From Ahaetulla prasina (Eukaryota > Chordata > Lepidosauria > Squamata > Colubridae): 64,000 nt of DNA. The stretch covers positions 282,490,524 through 282,554,523 of the forward strand of contig NC_080540.1 of the NCBI RefSeq assembly GCF_028640845.1. Direction: 5' to 3'. The notes beneath the pieces were generated by a model, which saw only the letters and a program-made list of their open reading frames with translations, did no database searches and had not been told where the DNA came from. Below, in pieces: positions 1 to 10,736 of the stretch (its first letter is position 1; each line of letters starts with the position of its first letter). The translations under genes were made by a program, and so were the position numbers.

Positions 1-660
1 TCTAGTCTTTATACTTTGCACATTTACACTAGGACATTATGAATTTTTATCTCTTCACAATAATGTGAAGTCACCGCTGCCAGTTCTTTAGCTTGTGTTG
101 GCCTTCATACGCATCCAGTACTTCCTGGGAAACCAGGATGTCATAATGTATCAGTGTTGTATATGTGCAGACCCAAGCAATGTGACCCTTCGCAATTAAC
201 TGATGGAAATTTTATCAATGCACAGATTTTTAAAATGCTGTCCAAGGTTTTTGGGTATGGCACCCAGTGTGCCCATATCCACTGGGACCACCATAGCTGA
301 TTATACTACAATCTTTCCATTTCAATTTTCAGATACTTGCTACTTCTATACTTCTGTAGTTCTTTGTCTTCTACTATCCTCTGGCATCCATTATCCATAC
401 TTCCTTCTTTTCAACCTCATTATATCTGGTGTGTTACAAGCCGAGTTTTTAATCAGTCTGTATTCAGAAACCCGACTATTATTTATAGCCACCTGCTGCA
501 GTAGACTCTCAGTGACTTACCAAACATAAAACTTAAAAACATAAAGCAAGACAATCTGGATTAAAAACAACCATTAAAACAGTCCTCCCCACCTCCATAA
601 TAACCAAAGCCAAATTTTAAGAGCCTTTTGGAGCCCCAAGAGTTTAAGAAGGTTAATTGC
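1..660. other. Intergenic or RAX intronic sequence, nothing recognised
   Basis: No exon, RNA gene or classifiable repeat was recognised here. A 108-codon open frame at 203-529 has no recognisable domain and no splice context. Since the last RAX exon starts at 3164, this stretch is either RAX intron or, if the intron is short, missing exon territory; I could not find the earlier homeodomain exon in it. Confidence 0.4.
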
Positions 661-785
661 TTGTTCTTTCTTTCTTTCTTTCTTTTTCTTTCTTTCATCT
701 ATCTATTTATCTATCTATCTATCATCTATCCATCCATCCATCCACCCACCCACCTACCCTCTGTCTCTCATCTATCCATCTATCC

Positions 786-852
<67 letters not shown>
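661..852. repeat. Compound microsatellite (CTTT)n-(TCTA)n-(TCCA)n
   Basis: Tetranucleotide runs: CTTT at the left, then TCTA/TCCA/CCCA variants and a nearly pure TCTA run from about 782 to 852. The open frames overlapping it are artefacts of repeat translation. Confidence 0.95.
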
Positions 853-1898
853 ATGTTGCACCAACATGTTGCATTTCCCGCTTTAGGGCAAATGTAAATA
901 GGGCATTTTCTCACCAAACTTCTGTCTCTCAATTAATTAAAATGTTTGATGAGGGCGACCCAGGTTTTAATCATAAGCTTATGTAGATCATTTAGGATAA
1001 TTTAGGGTGGCACTTCAAAAGGGAAAAAACATTGATGGTATTTATTTTATTTATTTCTGTTTCATATTTCTCAACCGCCCATCTCCCTCAGAGAGGGAGA
1101 CAACAACGTTGTCCACTAAAGCTTTTGCCGATTTGTCATTTTTATTTTAATGTGATGGACGGATAACATTTGTTAAATATATATGCTGGGGTGGGGTGGG
1201 GGGAAGACTCCTATTAACCAAAATGTAATAAGAAAAATTGAAAAATAATACAGTTGAATCAAAATTTAAATAAAACGTCAGTCTGACTGATTGAAATACA
1301 TTTAAAGCTTTTTCTTTCTAAGCTTGACCTTCTTATAGGCACGCAATCCTTAGCACACTGGTCTAAGCCCAAGCATGGATTTTAAGCCTTCTAAAGTTTG
1401 TTCACCCCGGTTTGGGTTCATGCGTAATATTCTCTGTGGTTATGCACAACACTGCAAAATCACACACGCACATCTGATCTCCTCGTGGCAATTTATAAAA
1501 TATAAGAGGACAAGACTTTGTCCTGAAGTTTTTACACTCTAGAATTCACCCCCAGGTAAACAGCAAATAAAGAGATCGGAAATAAGGAATAAAGAAGGAA
1601 AAGTATGTTTGTTTTGGTGTCTTCAGTTATTTGTAGTTGTGCATGTTTGCAGTGGAAGTCAGGAACAAAGGATTAGGATGTTCTTCTACTTTCTCTCCTC
1701 CTCCAATTAATCCAGAAACAGCCTTAAATAATCAACTCACCATCAAAAATGTATGTAATATATATTTTTTAAAAGAGACAGAATAATTACTGGAAATTTT
1801 TTTTATAAACCTTACCAGTCCAAAACCACTTACCAAAGTTACTTACTGATGAGATTAGCGGCTATATAAAGCAGATGAATAGATGGCTGGATGGCTGG

Positions 1899-1903
<5 letters not shown>
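853..1903. other. Non-coding, no gene seen
   Basis: AT-rich sequence without an exon that I recognise. Around 1030-1110 there is a short stretch resembling the 3' tail of a reptile SINE or L2-like element (ATTTATTT run followed by a CCGCCCATCTCCCTCAGAG-type motif), too short to classify. Confidence 0.35.
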
Positions 1904-1948
<45 letters not shown>

Positions 1949-2012
1949 AACAGACAGACAGACAGACAAATATTCTATTCTATTCTATTCTATTCAATTC
2001 TATTCTATATGG
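1904..2012. repeat. Microsatellites (GA)n, (GACA)n and (ATTCT)n
   Basis: A GA run to about 1941 is followed by GACA/GACAAACA units to about 1970 and by imperfect TATTC units from about 1971 to 2012. The pentamer is the same as the CR1-tail arrays elsewhere in the window. Confidence 0.9.
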
Positions 2013-2150
2013 CTTAAAACACTTGGGAGAGGAACAGTTGTGTCTTCTCCCTTCATCGGTTAAAAATGGAGTCTTCCTCAGGTTTACCTCAGTTCTTGGG
2101 GCTATGTACTGTTATTTTTTTTAAAAAAAACCTTTGTTCTCTCTCTAACA

Positions 2151-2460
2151 CAGCATTTCCTAACCTTTTGAGCACCAGGGACCTCTTTCATGGAAGACAA
2201 TTTTTCCACAGACTGGGTGGGGGAGAAGGAGGACCATACAACCTCACATGCAAAGTTTACCGTAGGATTTCCACTCCTATGAGAATCTAATGCCTGATGA
2301 CCTGAAGTGGAGCTGAGGCAGTGATGCTAATGCTGGGGAATGGTTGTAAATAGAGATGAAGCTTTGCTCACTTGCCCACTGCTCACCTCCAGCTGTGCGG
2401 ACTGGTTCCTAAAGGCCATTGACCACTACCAGTCTGAGGCCCAGGGGTTGGGGACCCCTG
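2151..2460 (+). mobile_element. Non-autonomous hAT-type element with 8-bp TSD
   Basis: The element starts CAGCATTTCCTAACC and ends GGGGACCCCTG. It is flanked by identical 8-bp copies of CTCTAACA at 2143-2150 and 2461-2468. CAG...CTG termini with an 8-bp duplication are the hallmark of hAT transposons. It has no transposase frame. Confidence 0.8.
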
Positions 2461-2468
2461 CTCTAACA

Positions 2469-3046
2469 CAGGGGTGGGCTGCTGGGGGTTCGCAGGGGTT
2501 CAGGAGAACCTCTTGCTAAGATTCTGTGCAGTTTGGAGGACTCCCAAATTCCACTCCTGGCTGGCCTCGCCTACCCCACCCTGCCCCTCCCAGGAGTTCC
2601 CACGTGGCCCATTTTGGATGCAGGTAAGTGCAGGGCAGGTGCGGAGACTCAGGGAGGGCAAAAAATGGCCTATCAGAAGTTCAGGAAGGCCGGAAAAGAG
2701 GCCCGTTTCTGGCCTACAGAGGGCATGGGGAGGCTGTTTTCTCCCTCCCAGAGGCTCAAGAAAAGCCTCTGGAGCCCAGGGAGGGCAACCCCCCCCATGG
2801 TTCAGGAGGCTGACTAGGCCACACCCACCCAGCAACTGGGCAGAGAACCCCTTGCTAAAATTTTTCAACCCCACCCCTGTCCCCAACCACCGGTCTGTGG
2901 ACCAGTACCTGGCAGAAAGCAGGCTGTGCAAACAAGTTATGACCCTCCATAGGATGCAGGAAGCACACGAAACCGTGCCCCTTCCAGTCCACGGAAAACC
3001 TCTCCACGGAACCTGTCCCTGGTGCCCAAAAGGTTGTGGACCGCTG
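2469..3046. mobile_element. Chimeric hAT-type element sharing the same TSD
   Basis: This segment begins at the second CTCTAACA and ends at a third identical copy (3047-3054). Its left part (2469-2879) is a MITE with termini CAGGGGTGGGCT/CCACCCCTG, a family found again at about 6177, 18878 and 47222. Its right part (2880-3046) is an inverted relative of the element at 2151-2460. The junction at 2879 has no separate target duplication. Confidence 0.7.
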
Positions 3047-3163
3047 CTCTAACATACATACCGTCATAGTAACAATCATTTAATATCAGTACGTAGGACT
3101 ATTTTATGACATGAATGGCATCCTTCCCTGGCGTGTGACTCATTCTGAATTCTGCTTCTCTAG

Positions 3164-3616
3164 GTTTGGTTTCAGAATCGGAGAGCGAAATGGAGGCGTC
3201 AGGAGAAGCTGGAAATGACCTCCATGAAGCTGCAGGATTCGCCCATCCTCTCCTTTAACCGCTCTCCTCAACCTTCTGCCATTGGGACTATTGGTAGCAA
3301 CCTGCCCTTGGAATCATGGCTCAACCCACCCATGTCGAACAGTAGCCCCCTCCAAACTTTGCCAGGGTTTGTGTCCTCCCCGCAGAGCCTCCCTAGCAGC
3401 TATACCCCTCCTCCTTTCCTAAACTCTCCCCCTATGGGGCACACTTTGCAGCCCCTGGGAGTCATGGGGCCACCACCACCTTACCAATGTGGGACAAACT
3501 TTGTGGATAAATTCCCATTGGAAGAAGTGGATCCTCGGAATACCAGCATTGCATCATTAAGGATGAAAGCAAAGGAGCACATCCAGTCCTTTGGCAAACC
3601 GTGGCAGACAATCTGA
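3164..3616 (+). CDS. RAX: RAX, terminal coding exon (end of homeodomain to OAR motif)
   Basis: Paired-like homeobox transcription factor that specifies the eye field, retina and anterior forebrain; it acts in the nucleus by binding TAAT-type sites. The exon follows a polypyrimidine tract and TAG acceptor (3161-3163) and encodes 150 residues plus TGA. It opens with VWFQNRRAKWRRQEKLE, the end of homeodomain helix 3, in phase 0 at the intron position usual for RAX. A Ser/Pro-rich region with LPLESWL and SYTPPPFLNSPP follows, then the C-terminal OAR motif (IASLRMKAKEHIQ, about residues 129-141) and the end GKPWQTI. The stop lies where RAX proteins normally end, and no frameshift is seen. The earlier exons (N-terminal octapeptide, first two homeodomain helices) lie left of the window. 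RAX2 is the alternative, but LPLESWL and linkage to GRP favour RAX. Confidence 0.95.
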   Translation, partial: VWFQNRRAKWRRQEKLEMTSMKLQDSPILSFNRSPQPSAIGTIGSNLPLESWLNPPMSNSSPLQTLPGFVSSPQSLPSSYTPPPFLNSPPMGHTLQPLGVMGPPPPYQCGTNFVDKFPLEEVDPRNTSIASLRMKAKEHIQSFGKPWQTI

Positions 3617-4640
3617 AGTATGTTTGGAAGAGGTCTCATTTCTTACATCTTCTATTGGACAGATAAAGAGGACCCTTGTTCTCAAGAGTGAATTTCAGGG
3701 TAGAAGTAAAATGAATGCTCAACAATTAAGCCTGGCTAGTTGGCTCAGTGGCTAAGACGCTGAGCTTGTCAATCAGAAAAGTCAGCAGTTCGGCGGGTCA
3801 AATTCCTAGTATAGGTCTCCTGCATGAGCAGGGGGTTGGACTAGATGACCTCCAAGGTCCCTTCCAACTCTGTGATGTTATAATTAATCAGTGGAACGAC
3901 TTGCCTCCAGATTTGCTCCATCACTGGAAGTGTTTAAGAAGAGATTGGGACAACCATTTGTCTGAAATGATTATAGGAGTTGCTGCTTGAGCAGGGGGCT
4001 AGACTAGAAGACCTCCAAGGTCCCTTCCAATTCTGTGATTCTGACAAGCCATCAGTTGCCTCCTCCTCCCATTTCCCTAGTTAGTTCTAGGTTTCCTTTG
4101 GATGGGATTGTAGGGTTTTTTTTTAAAAAAAATGATCTCATCATTTGACATCTTGGCTGGATAAAACAAAGACAATTGTAACTTTCCTAGGTGAATTTTG
4201 TAAACATTAAAGCACAGATATTTTTGCATTATAGTTTAAAATGGTTGACGTATGTCTGAAATCATAACTGAATATGTTATAATCTAACGCATTCTATAGT
4301 TCCATAATTTCTTCAGTAGCTGTTAGCCAACTAACATTCATTGGAAATACCTTTATATATTCTTGACAACTTGTCTGGTGTTAAATACCAGTGATACATC
4401 ATCTTATAAACATTTTCTTTTAAATTATAATTTAGTATAAATTTTAAACCTTTTGTCCACATGTTTTCCCATTGTTCAAGCACTACATTATATCCAAAGT
4501 TCCTTGCTCACTGAATCATACAATGTTTTACATATTCATTTTCCAAATTCAAATTTAATAATGTTTTATCAACCTTAGCAATAATATGTTCACCACTCCC
4601 ACACAGCAGGATTTCCAGTTCATAATAAAGTCACACCCAT
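3617..4640 (+). other. RAX: Presumed RAX 3' UTR and downstream flank
   Basis: Sequence after the RAX stop codon. Possible polyadenylation signals are ATTAAA at 4206-4211 and AATAAA at 4624-4629; neither can be chosen from sequence alone. A SINE/CR1 insertion (3731-4040) lies inside, so the mature transcript may carry repeat sequence. Confidence 0.4.
3731..4040 (+). mobile_element. tRNA-derived SINE with CR1-type tail, next to a CR1 3' end
   Basis: The head at 3731-3800 resembles a tRNA with Pol III boxes (TGGCTCAGTGGCTAAG as A box, a degenerate TTCGGCGGGTCAAATTCC as B box). It then joins the CR1 3' sequence (GGTTGGACTAGATGACCTCC... to about 3885). A second CR1 3' end follows (about 3886-4040). 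The shared tail suggests mobilisation by CR1 machinery, or a SINE inserted in a CR1. Confidence 0.75.
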
Positions 4641-4654
4641 TTTTGTCTAATTTA

Positions 4655-4788
4655 CCGTTTCCCCAGAATAAGACATCCCCTGATAATAAGCCCAATCGGG
4701 CTTTTGAGCGCATGGCAATAAGGCCAAGCGCTTATTTCAGGGTTCAAAAAAAAATATAAGACTGGGTCTTATTTTCAGGGAAACACGG
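4655..4788. mobile_element. Tc1/mariner-like MITE with TA duplication
   Basis: Inverted termini CCGTTTCCCCAGAATAAGAC and, at the other end, the complement of GTCTTATTTTCAGGGAAACACGG. The element is flanked by TA at 4653-4654 and 4789-4790. There is no coding capacity. Confidence 0.7.
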
Positions 4789-5578
4789 TACATCTTTCTT
4801 TAATTGTAAATGGCAGACATGGCCGTCCGATTCTAGCTCTTCTTTAGACTTGAGGCTAGGATCACCAAAATTAAAAGAGATTATTTGACCGTAAATTCAC
4901 CAGTTCGGCTTCACTGCCATTTCTTTTCTGAAAAAAAAAATCCTTCCTGGGAGGACCCCCAAAGAGGCATCTTAATAGAAAATCTTGTTTTATATTTATT
5001 CCAAACACTTAGAATGGCACATCTAACAAAGTGATTGTTAAAATCAACATTTACTTTAACCTTGTCATACCATAAATAACCATAAATTGGTGCTACCCAA
5101 TTCTTAATTCATGATCTTCTAGCTCAAGTAGCCGTGTAGTCTGGAGTAAGTGGGTGACTACTAATCTAGGATAGTAGTCTCTAAAGTGGGATCCACACAC
5201 ATGAGCAAAAGACAAGCTACTTGTGTGTAGAAAGTAAACGTCATTATTATGGCTACCTGCAACATTCCTTTTTCATGTGAAGGAAACAATTCTGCTATGT
5301 ACTTAACTTCCTACTGGGGAAACTGCACCTCGTGTACTGTGCTACTTTTTAAGAAAGATTCAAAGGAACCGGAACAGATCCTGAGCAGAGCAACTTGGAA
5401 TGACTTGGAATTCAGCCTTAGGGGGAGGAAAGGGTTAGGAGGAAGGGGAGAGGAAGAGGTGGAGGAGGGGAAGAAGAAGAAGAGGAGGAGGAGGGTGTGT
5501 GTGTGTGAGGAGGAAGCAGCCCATCATTAGTAAATAACTCCTTCCCACTGCATTCAATGGTTAGGTTTTTCAACATAA
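4789..5578. other. No gene recognised; purine-rich patch
   Basis: Unclassified sequence. A GGA/GAA-rich patch at about 5420-5515 explains the local open frame, which is not judged to be a gene. Confidence 0.4.
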
Positions 5579-5685
5579 CTTACTTTCTTTCTTTCTTCCT
5601 TCCTTCCTTCCTTCCTTCCTTCCTTCCTTCCTTCCTTCCTTCCTTCCTTCCTTTCTTTCTTTCTCTCTCTCTCTCTCTCTCTTTC
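5579..5685. repeat. (CTTT)n-(CTTC)n-(CT)n microsatellite
   Basis: A run of CTTT, then a long CTTC/CCTT array, then CTTT and CT units. Confidence 0.95.
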
Positions 5686-6176
5686 TTAATGCAAATAATA
5701 TAAAGCTCCCTCCCTCTTAATACCAAACAAAATCCAGTTAGGATCATTCTGAGCTTCTTTCTTATGCCTTCCCGTTTCTCAGGTATTATTTCTCATTTTT
5801 CTTCTAACAGTTCATCCATTCCTTCATTCCCCCCCACTTCCCATTCTTTCATACCTCCTGAACTTCCAACCTTCTCTTCCACCTTCTTCCAACTCAATCC
5901 TTCTAATCCCTAGTAAAGCACTGGACCGGAGGTTCAACTTGCCTCTCTCATCACTCAAGGATGCCTATTCTGTAATCCTCTCTGTCTTTCACCCAGAGAA
6001 AGGAGCCCTTTTTTTTCTTCCTTCCACAAAAGTCCAATCAGCCCCTGCTTATGCCTTATTTTAATTGTGATGCTTCTGACACGAATAAACAAGCAGTCCC
6101 TTCTTTTTTTTGGGGGGGGGTGTCTCCCAGTCTTGCCTTCTATTGACTTTCCGTCTACTTCTTCCACCATCCCCCA

Positions 6177-6598
6177 CATGGGGTGGGCTGTTGGGGGTTC
6201 GCAGAGGCTTGGAAGAAGCTCTAGCTAAGATTCTGTGCAGTTTGGAGAATCCCCAAATCCCACTCCTGTCTGGCCTCACCCACCCACCCCAGGGGTCCCC
6301 GCAAGGCCCGTTCTGGATGCAGGTAAGTGCAGGGCATGCGCGGAGGCTCAAGGAAGGCGAAAAACAGACCTACTGGAAGTTCTGGAACTGTTTCCGGCCT
6401 CCAGAGGGCCTCCAGAGCCTGGGGAGGCCGTTTTTGCCCTCCCAGAGGCTCAAGGAAAGCCTCCAGAGCCCGGGGAGGGCAAACACACATACACACCGCC
6501 ATGGTGCAGGAGGCTGACTAGGACATGCCCACCATGGCCACGCCCACCCAACAACCGGGCAGAGAAACCCTTGCTAAAATTTTTGAAGCCCACCCCTG
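6177..6598. mobile_element. hAT-type MITE, CAGGGGTGGGCT family
   Basis: Same family as 2469-2879 and 47222-47633. It begins with a one-base variant of CAGGGGTGGGC and ends AAGCCCACCCCTG. The shared inner text includes ATTCTGTGCAGTTTGGAGA and TTTTGGATGCAGGTAAGTGC. No clear TSD is visible. The overlapping 90-140 codon frames on both strands come from its GC-rich interior and recur in every copy. Confidence 0.75.
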
Positions 6599-7573
6599 GG
6601 AAATGGTCTATCACAGAAAATAAGCTAAGTGCAATTAATAAAGGTGCATGGTAAGGAGATAAGGGGATTCTTTTTTAAAAAAATGTATAATTAATGCAGG
6701 CCTTTGACTCCAAGCTTTTAATCTCTTAAAACTGGCATTCCAAGGAATTAAAAAAGTAGCATTTGGCTGAGCACAGAAAGTTGTTTGGGGAAAAAAAAGT
6801 TTGGGGACAAAAACAACTTTTAGTTGGAACTGGTTGGGCTGACTTAAATCAGGGATGCTTAATGCCATGTTCCTTCAGCTGTACCAACAGTTTTAACTAA
6901 AGACATTTTAAAAATGAAAATTTTTGCAAACTTCATCTCAGTCTAGGCCCGTAAGAACAGGCACATTAGACTTTAGAGCATCTTAATAATATTCAGCCTA
7001 TGTTATTATTAATAATATTATTCACACTTGCTCACAAGAGAAATTCTTAAAAACCCAGAAACACTTTTATGAGGAATAGCCCATCCTCTCTCAAAGGCAT
7101 CATGACTTGTTTGACAAAGTGTTTTGCATTTAAAAAAAAAGTGGGGTGGGGGGGAGGAAGCATCATTTCTGCAGATATATATTTTTTTATCCTTTTCCTA
7201 TCTTCCGTTTGGTCAACGTCCGACTTGGTTGCACCCTTGAAAACAGCTCTATTTTAAGAAGAAGAATCAGGCTGCATCCAAGAGGAGAAAAATGAGAGTC
7301 CACCCCCACCCACCCCCTCCTCCGCCTAGCATTTTGTAGACAAGAATCTGTATTTTGTATTGTAACTCTTTGAATAAAAATAAAAATCTGGAGGAAAAAA
7401 TAAGAAACTGCCAAAGATACGCCCAGCCTGCCTGCCTTCTCCTGCAGGCCCAACTTTGTGACTTAGAAACTCTGTGTTTTACAATTCCCTCCCATTATCT
7501 CTGTTACCACACTTAATGGGTCTGGAACCTTTTTAACTTAAACCTTCCCCTGCATTGCCCATCCACCCATCCT

Positions 7574-7610
<37 letters not shown>

Positions 7611-8635
7611 TTTTTTTTCAAGCGAATGGGTACTTTGCAGGCATTCTGGAAATTGTGGCAATTAACGCTTCTCATTAGGGAGAGAAGCTGGGCTCACAAG
7701 GCCCTGCATTGTTTCTCAGGGTTGGGGCGGGCTCCATAAAGAGCGGGGGGACCTCTCCATTCAGTATTTCCCACTCATTGTGGTCAGACAAAGGGAGGCT
7801 TCTAATTATATTTTCACAATCTGCGCGTATCTTGAAGGGCCCCTGTCAAAACCAAGCCCGTCATCTTTGTTCAGTTTCCATTCAGGGACCTTTGTAACCT
7901 TAGCAGTTTCTCTCAACATCCCTGCCCAAAAGGGGCTTGGAAACAATGGGGCTTCCATTTATCGATTAGAGAACTTCTCGGGGGCCCATCATAATGAGAA
8001 TCACTGTATTTTGAAAACAGTCCCCTTCGCTCTCCTTTCCCCTTCCAAGCACTTCGGTCTTCTCCTTTCTCCCTGTAACCAAGTCGACCAGCTCAAGCCG
8101 CAGGCAGACAATACATTGTTTGGGATGGTTTGGAAACACATGGGGGTGGAGGGTCGGGGGGGGGGGACCAACCACCACCACCCGGTGAAGGACTTGGAAA
8201 AGGAGTAAGTGCCTTTCGAAATGGAGATGCACGGAAGCCCAGTGGTTAAGGAAATCCTGGGCTCAGGCCCTCACTTGACCACAAAGCTCAAGGGATCATG
8301 TTCGGCCAGAATCTTTTCATCCAAAAGATGAGGATCGTGCATTTTTCTTTTAAAAAAAGAAAGCAGTAAGACTGTGAATGAGATGGGTGGTACCTAAATT
8401 TGGCAAATGAATGAATGAATGAATACATACATACATACATAAAATTTGGTCACACAGTTGCCGATGCCCTTTTGAGTATTGTTGACTGTCTCGAAAGACA
8501 TACCTTAAAGCAGTTAAGGAGAAAAAAACTCTGGCATTCTCTGCAACAAAGCAGCCTAATAATTTTACACAAAGTTGCAAGGACTCTCAAAAAAAGCCCC
8601 AATGTACAGTATGCTTCCAAAGAACAGTTTTAGAG
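6599..8635. other. Mostly single-copy sequence; possible conserved non-coding element at 7610-8110
   Basis: No exon is recognised. The part at about 7610-8110 lacks repeat signatures and contains homeodomain-type TAATTA (7803-7808), several ATTA cores and SOX-like ACAATG/CATTGTT motifs, which would fit a RAX-region enhancer. This is inference from composition only. A CT microsatellite lies at 7577-7607. Confidence 0.3.
7577..7607. repeat. (CT)n microsatellite
   Basis: About fifteen CT dinucleotides. Confidence 0.9.
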
Positions 8636-8957
8636 CAGGGGTTCCCAACTCCGGGGCTGTGGGCCACTACTGGGCTGTGGCCTATTTGCAACTGGGCCAC
8701 ATGTGTGGTGGGCTGGCGTGCCTGCACACACACACACACACGCACACACACACAGAGTTCAACCTGTGCAAGGTGAGCTGCCCACCACTCACACAAGTTA
8801 TGTGCCCACATGCGTGCCAGCCTGGTGCTCGCACACCAGGGTGAAATGCTCCTTGATCGGGCTGGATCGCGGGATGTGGTAGCGATTGTGGCCAGTAGTT
8901 CGGTGATCCGATAGTGATGGTGGAGCAAAGCTCCGCCCACCCATCCGGGTGTCATTA

Positions 8958-9509
8958 TGTTGTGACCCAGGTTCCTGGACCCAGACTTCTGGACTCGGAT
9001 GATTCAGAAAATGAGGGAGAAGACCTGGCAAGCCCTGCTTCTCTTGAGCCCTCTCCCTCCCTGGCACCCACTCAAAGGGAGGAGGAGGGGCCAGCAAGGC
9101 CTGATTCTCTGGAGCCTTCTTCTGATTTGGCAACGCCCCAAGAACAGTTTTGGAGTGATGCGAGGCTGCGGAGGCGTGACCGACGCGCGCAGCAGAAACA
9201 GCGTTGGGAGGAAGCCAAGTCATGATTGTCATGCAGTGACATCTGCAGAGACTATAAATAGGAGGCGGGACTTCCTGGTTTTTTGTCTTGGACAAAGTAA
9301 TGAATTGGCGCGAGCTAACTGTTTCAATGGAGGGAAGAATATATTCGTGAGTAATTCTGGCCTTATCTATAATTTCCTCGTTATCTCCAGAAACTTGGCA
9401 GGCCCGTGGGTAGACGTGGCCAGGACATGTATCTATGTAAATAAAAGGAAAAAAGGAAGGCCTCTGGCGGACTCTTTGCTGGGAGTATTGGGGGAAGGGA
9501 AACAGAACA
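8958..9509 (+). mobile_element. Solo LTR, Ty3/gypsy-like, 5-bp TSD
   Basis: Begins TGTTGTGACCC, ends AACAGAACA, flanked by CATTA at 8953-8957 and 9510-9514. A 5-bp TSD fits a Ty3/gypsy-type integrase. The LTR has a TATA box (TATAAATA, 9253-9260) and a polyadenylation signal (AATAAA, 9440-9445), giving a U3-R-U5 order on the + strand. No internal region remains. Confidence 0.8.
8959..9225 (+). other. Open reading frame inside the solo LTR (U3)
   Basis: A frame open through the left LTR boundary and for about 88 codons of the LTR. It is acidic and Ser/Pro-rich (for example DSDDSENEGEDL), then turns basic with FWSDARLRRRDRRAQQKQ and stops at 9225, 28 bp before the TATA box. The solo LTR at 31976-32501 has a related end (WSDPRVRRLDRLRQQK) in the same place. 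It is probably the C-terminal end of an element protein reaching into U3. It is not a host gene and I do not recognise the domain. Confidence 0.45.
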
Positions 9510-9627
9510 CATTACTTCCTGGTTTTAAGTGTTTTTTACCTTCTGTGCATGCATACGCCCCAGTTCCCCTATGTCTCCCCACCCTTTGTCTGTCGGTCTG
9601 CCAAGCCACAAAGGTTGGGGACCGTGG

Positions 9628-10736
9628 CTTTAGAGGAACAGCTTTTGTAAAACCGCAAAGTAAACCTGGTTTCTCCAGTATCTTCTATCCATCCACACAT
9701 AAAAGGCAGGGAGTGGAAGATGTAGCCTTGAACGTGGAGGACCATCTGGGACTCCCTCTAAAATGCCCCACTTAACATCCTATTTAATGAGATGAGGGGG
9801 AGAAAAAAAGGACTGAATTAAGGGGCAATATTTGATTCACCTACATTTAATTAACTTTTTATTACAAGGCAATACACTATAGTGTTTGCCCTCGTTGTCT
9901 TATTTCCTCTTCTAACAGACATCTCATCTTTAAACACTTGTGTTACGGTAACATTAATGGCAGGCTTTTAAAAGCGACATTAGCTTCATTGTTACCCTGA
10001 TTTGCTTTTGTGTGGAAATCAGTTCAAGGGCTTTACCAGAATATCAATTAAATAAATGAATTACATGACATTAAATAAACCAGGTGATAGATAATTGACC
10101 TCAGGGTACTGGTAGGAAGTGAGCAGATTGGTTCCTTTTGTAGAAAAAAATCTTGCTTGTTGCCTGCCTTGACTTGTTAATTATGTAATGCAATAATTAT
10201 ATAATATACTGACCCCTTAGTGATTAATTCCTTCTGCATTGTCTAGTTGTTCATTGTTACACCGTTTACAGGGTTATGTGGCTCCTTATCCACTTTATTG
10301 GAAATTCCCCTAAGTGCTAAATATTTTAGACATCAGCAGCAACAGAAATTCAGAATGGTTATTGTACTTGTCTTATTTAATTCAACATACCTATTTGACT
10401 TGAAAAGTGTTTTTTTTAAATCTTTCCTTTTTAAAATGCTTTTAGAATCTTTTATCATTTTAAATATCTTTTAACCCATTCAAAGAATTTATGTGGTTGA
10501 GCAAACAATAACAATAATTTGGAAAAAGCAAAGAAAAAAATATTTAAAAGGAACAATACAGTATGCTTTTTTTTTCTAGGTATCGGTTTGATTGTCTGTT
10601 AAAATAAATTTCATCTGGAGCATCACAAATCATAAAGGATTAACTTGCAGAAAATTTGTGGATCATCCTCAGAATGGTAAAAACAATGTGGTATGAAAGA
10701 GAAAAATGAATTATATTTCTGGAATGAAAAATATTT
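9628..10736. other. AT-rich single-copy sequence, candidate conserved non-coding element
   Basis: No exon and no repeat signature at 9800-10340. The sequence is rich in palindromic homeodomain sites: TTAATTAA (9847-9854), TTAATTA (10177-10183) and several ATTA/TAAT cores. Its position about 6 kb 3' of RAX is compatible with a developmental enhancer, but conservation could not be tested. Confidence 0.3.

Larger units (their letters stand above)
8636..9627. mobile_element. hAT-type element split by a solo LTR
   Basis: Left end CAGGGGTTCCCAACT at 8636, right end AAAGGTTGGGGACCGTGG at 9627. Flanks TTTTAGAG (8628-8635) and CTTTAGAG (9628-9635) match at 7 of 8 bases, the hAT TSD size. A CA microsatellite lies at about 8725-8754. 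The LTR at 8958-9509 is inserted inside, so the hAT copy is the older event. Confidence 0.7.

Noticed and set aside
203..529. 108-codon + strand frame
   Set aside because: No recognisable domain or splice context; probably chance.
628..986. Frames of 89 and 109 codons
   Set aside because: Translation of TCTA/CTTT microsatellites.
2474..3052. 192-codon + strand frame and 143-codon - strand frame
   Set aside because: Both lie in hAT-type MITE sequence, and equivalents recur in other copies of the same MITE (6110, 18935, 47264).
8914..8957. Start of the LTR frame placed before the LTR
   Set aside because: The ATG at 8917 lies in the hAT host sequence left of the TSD; the link to the LTR frame is fortuitous.
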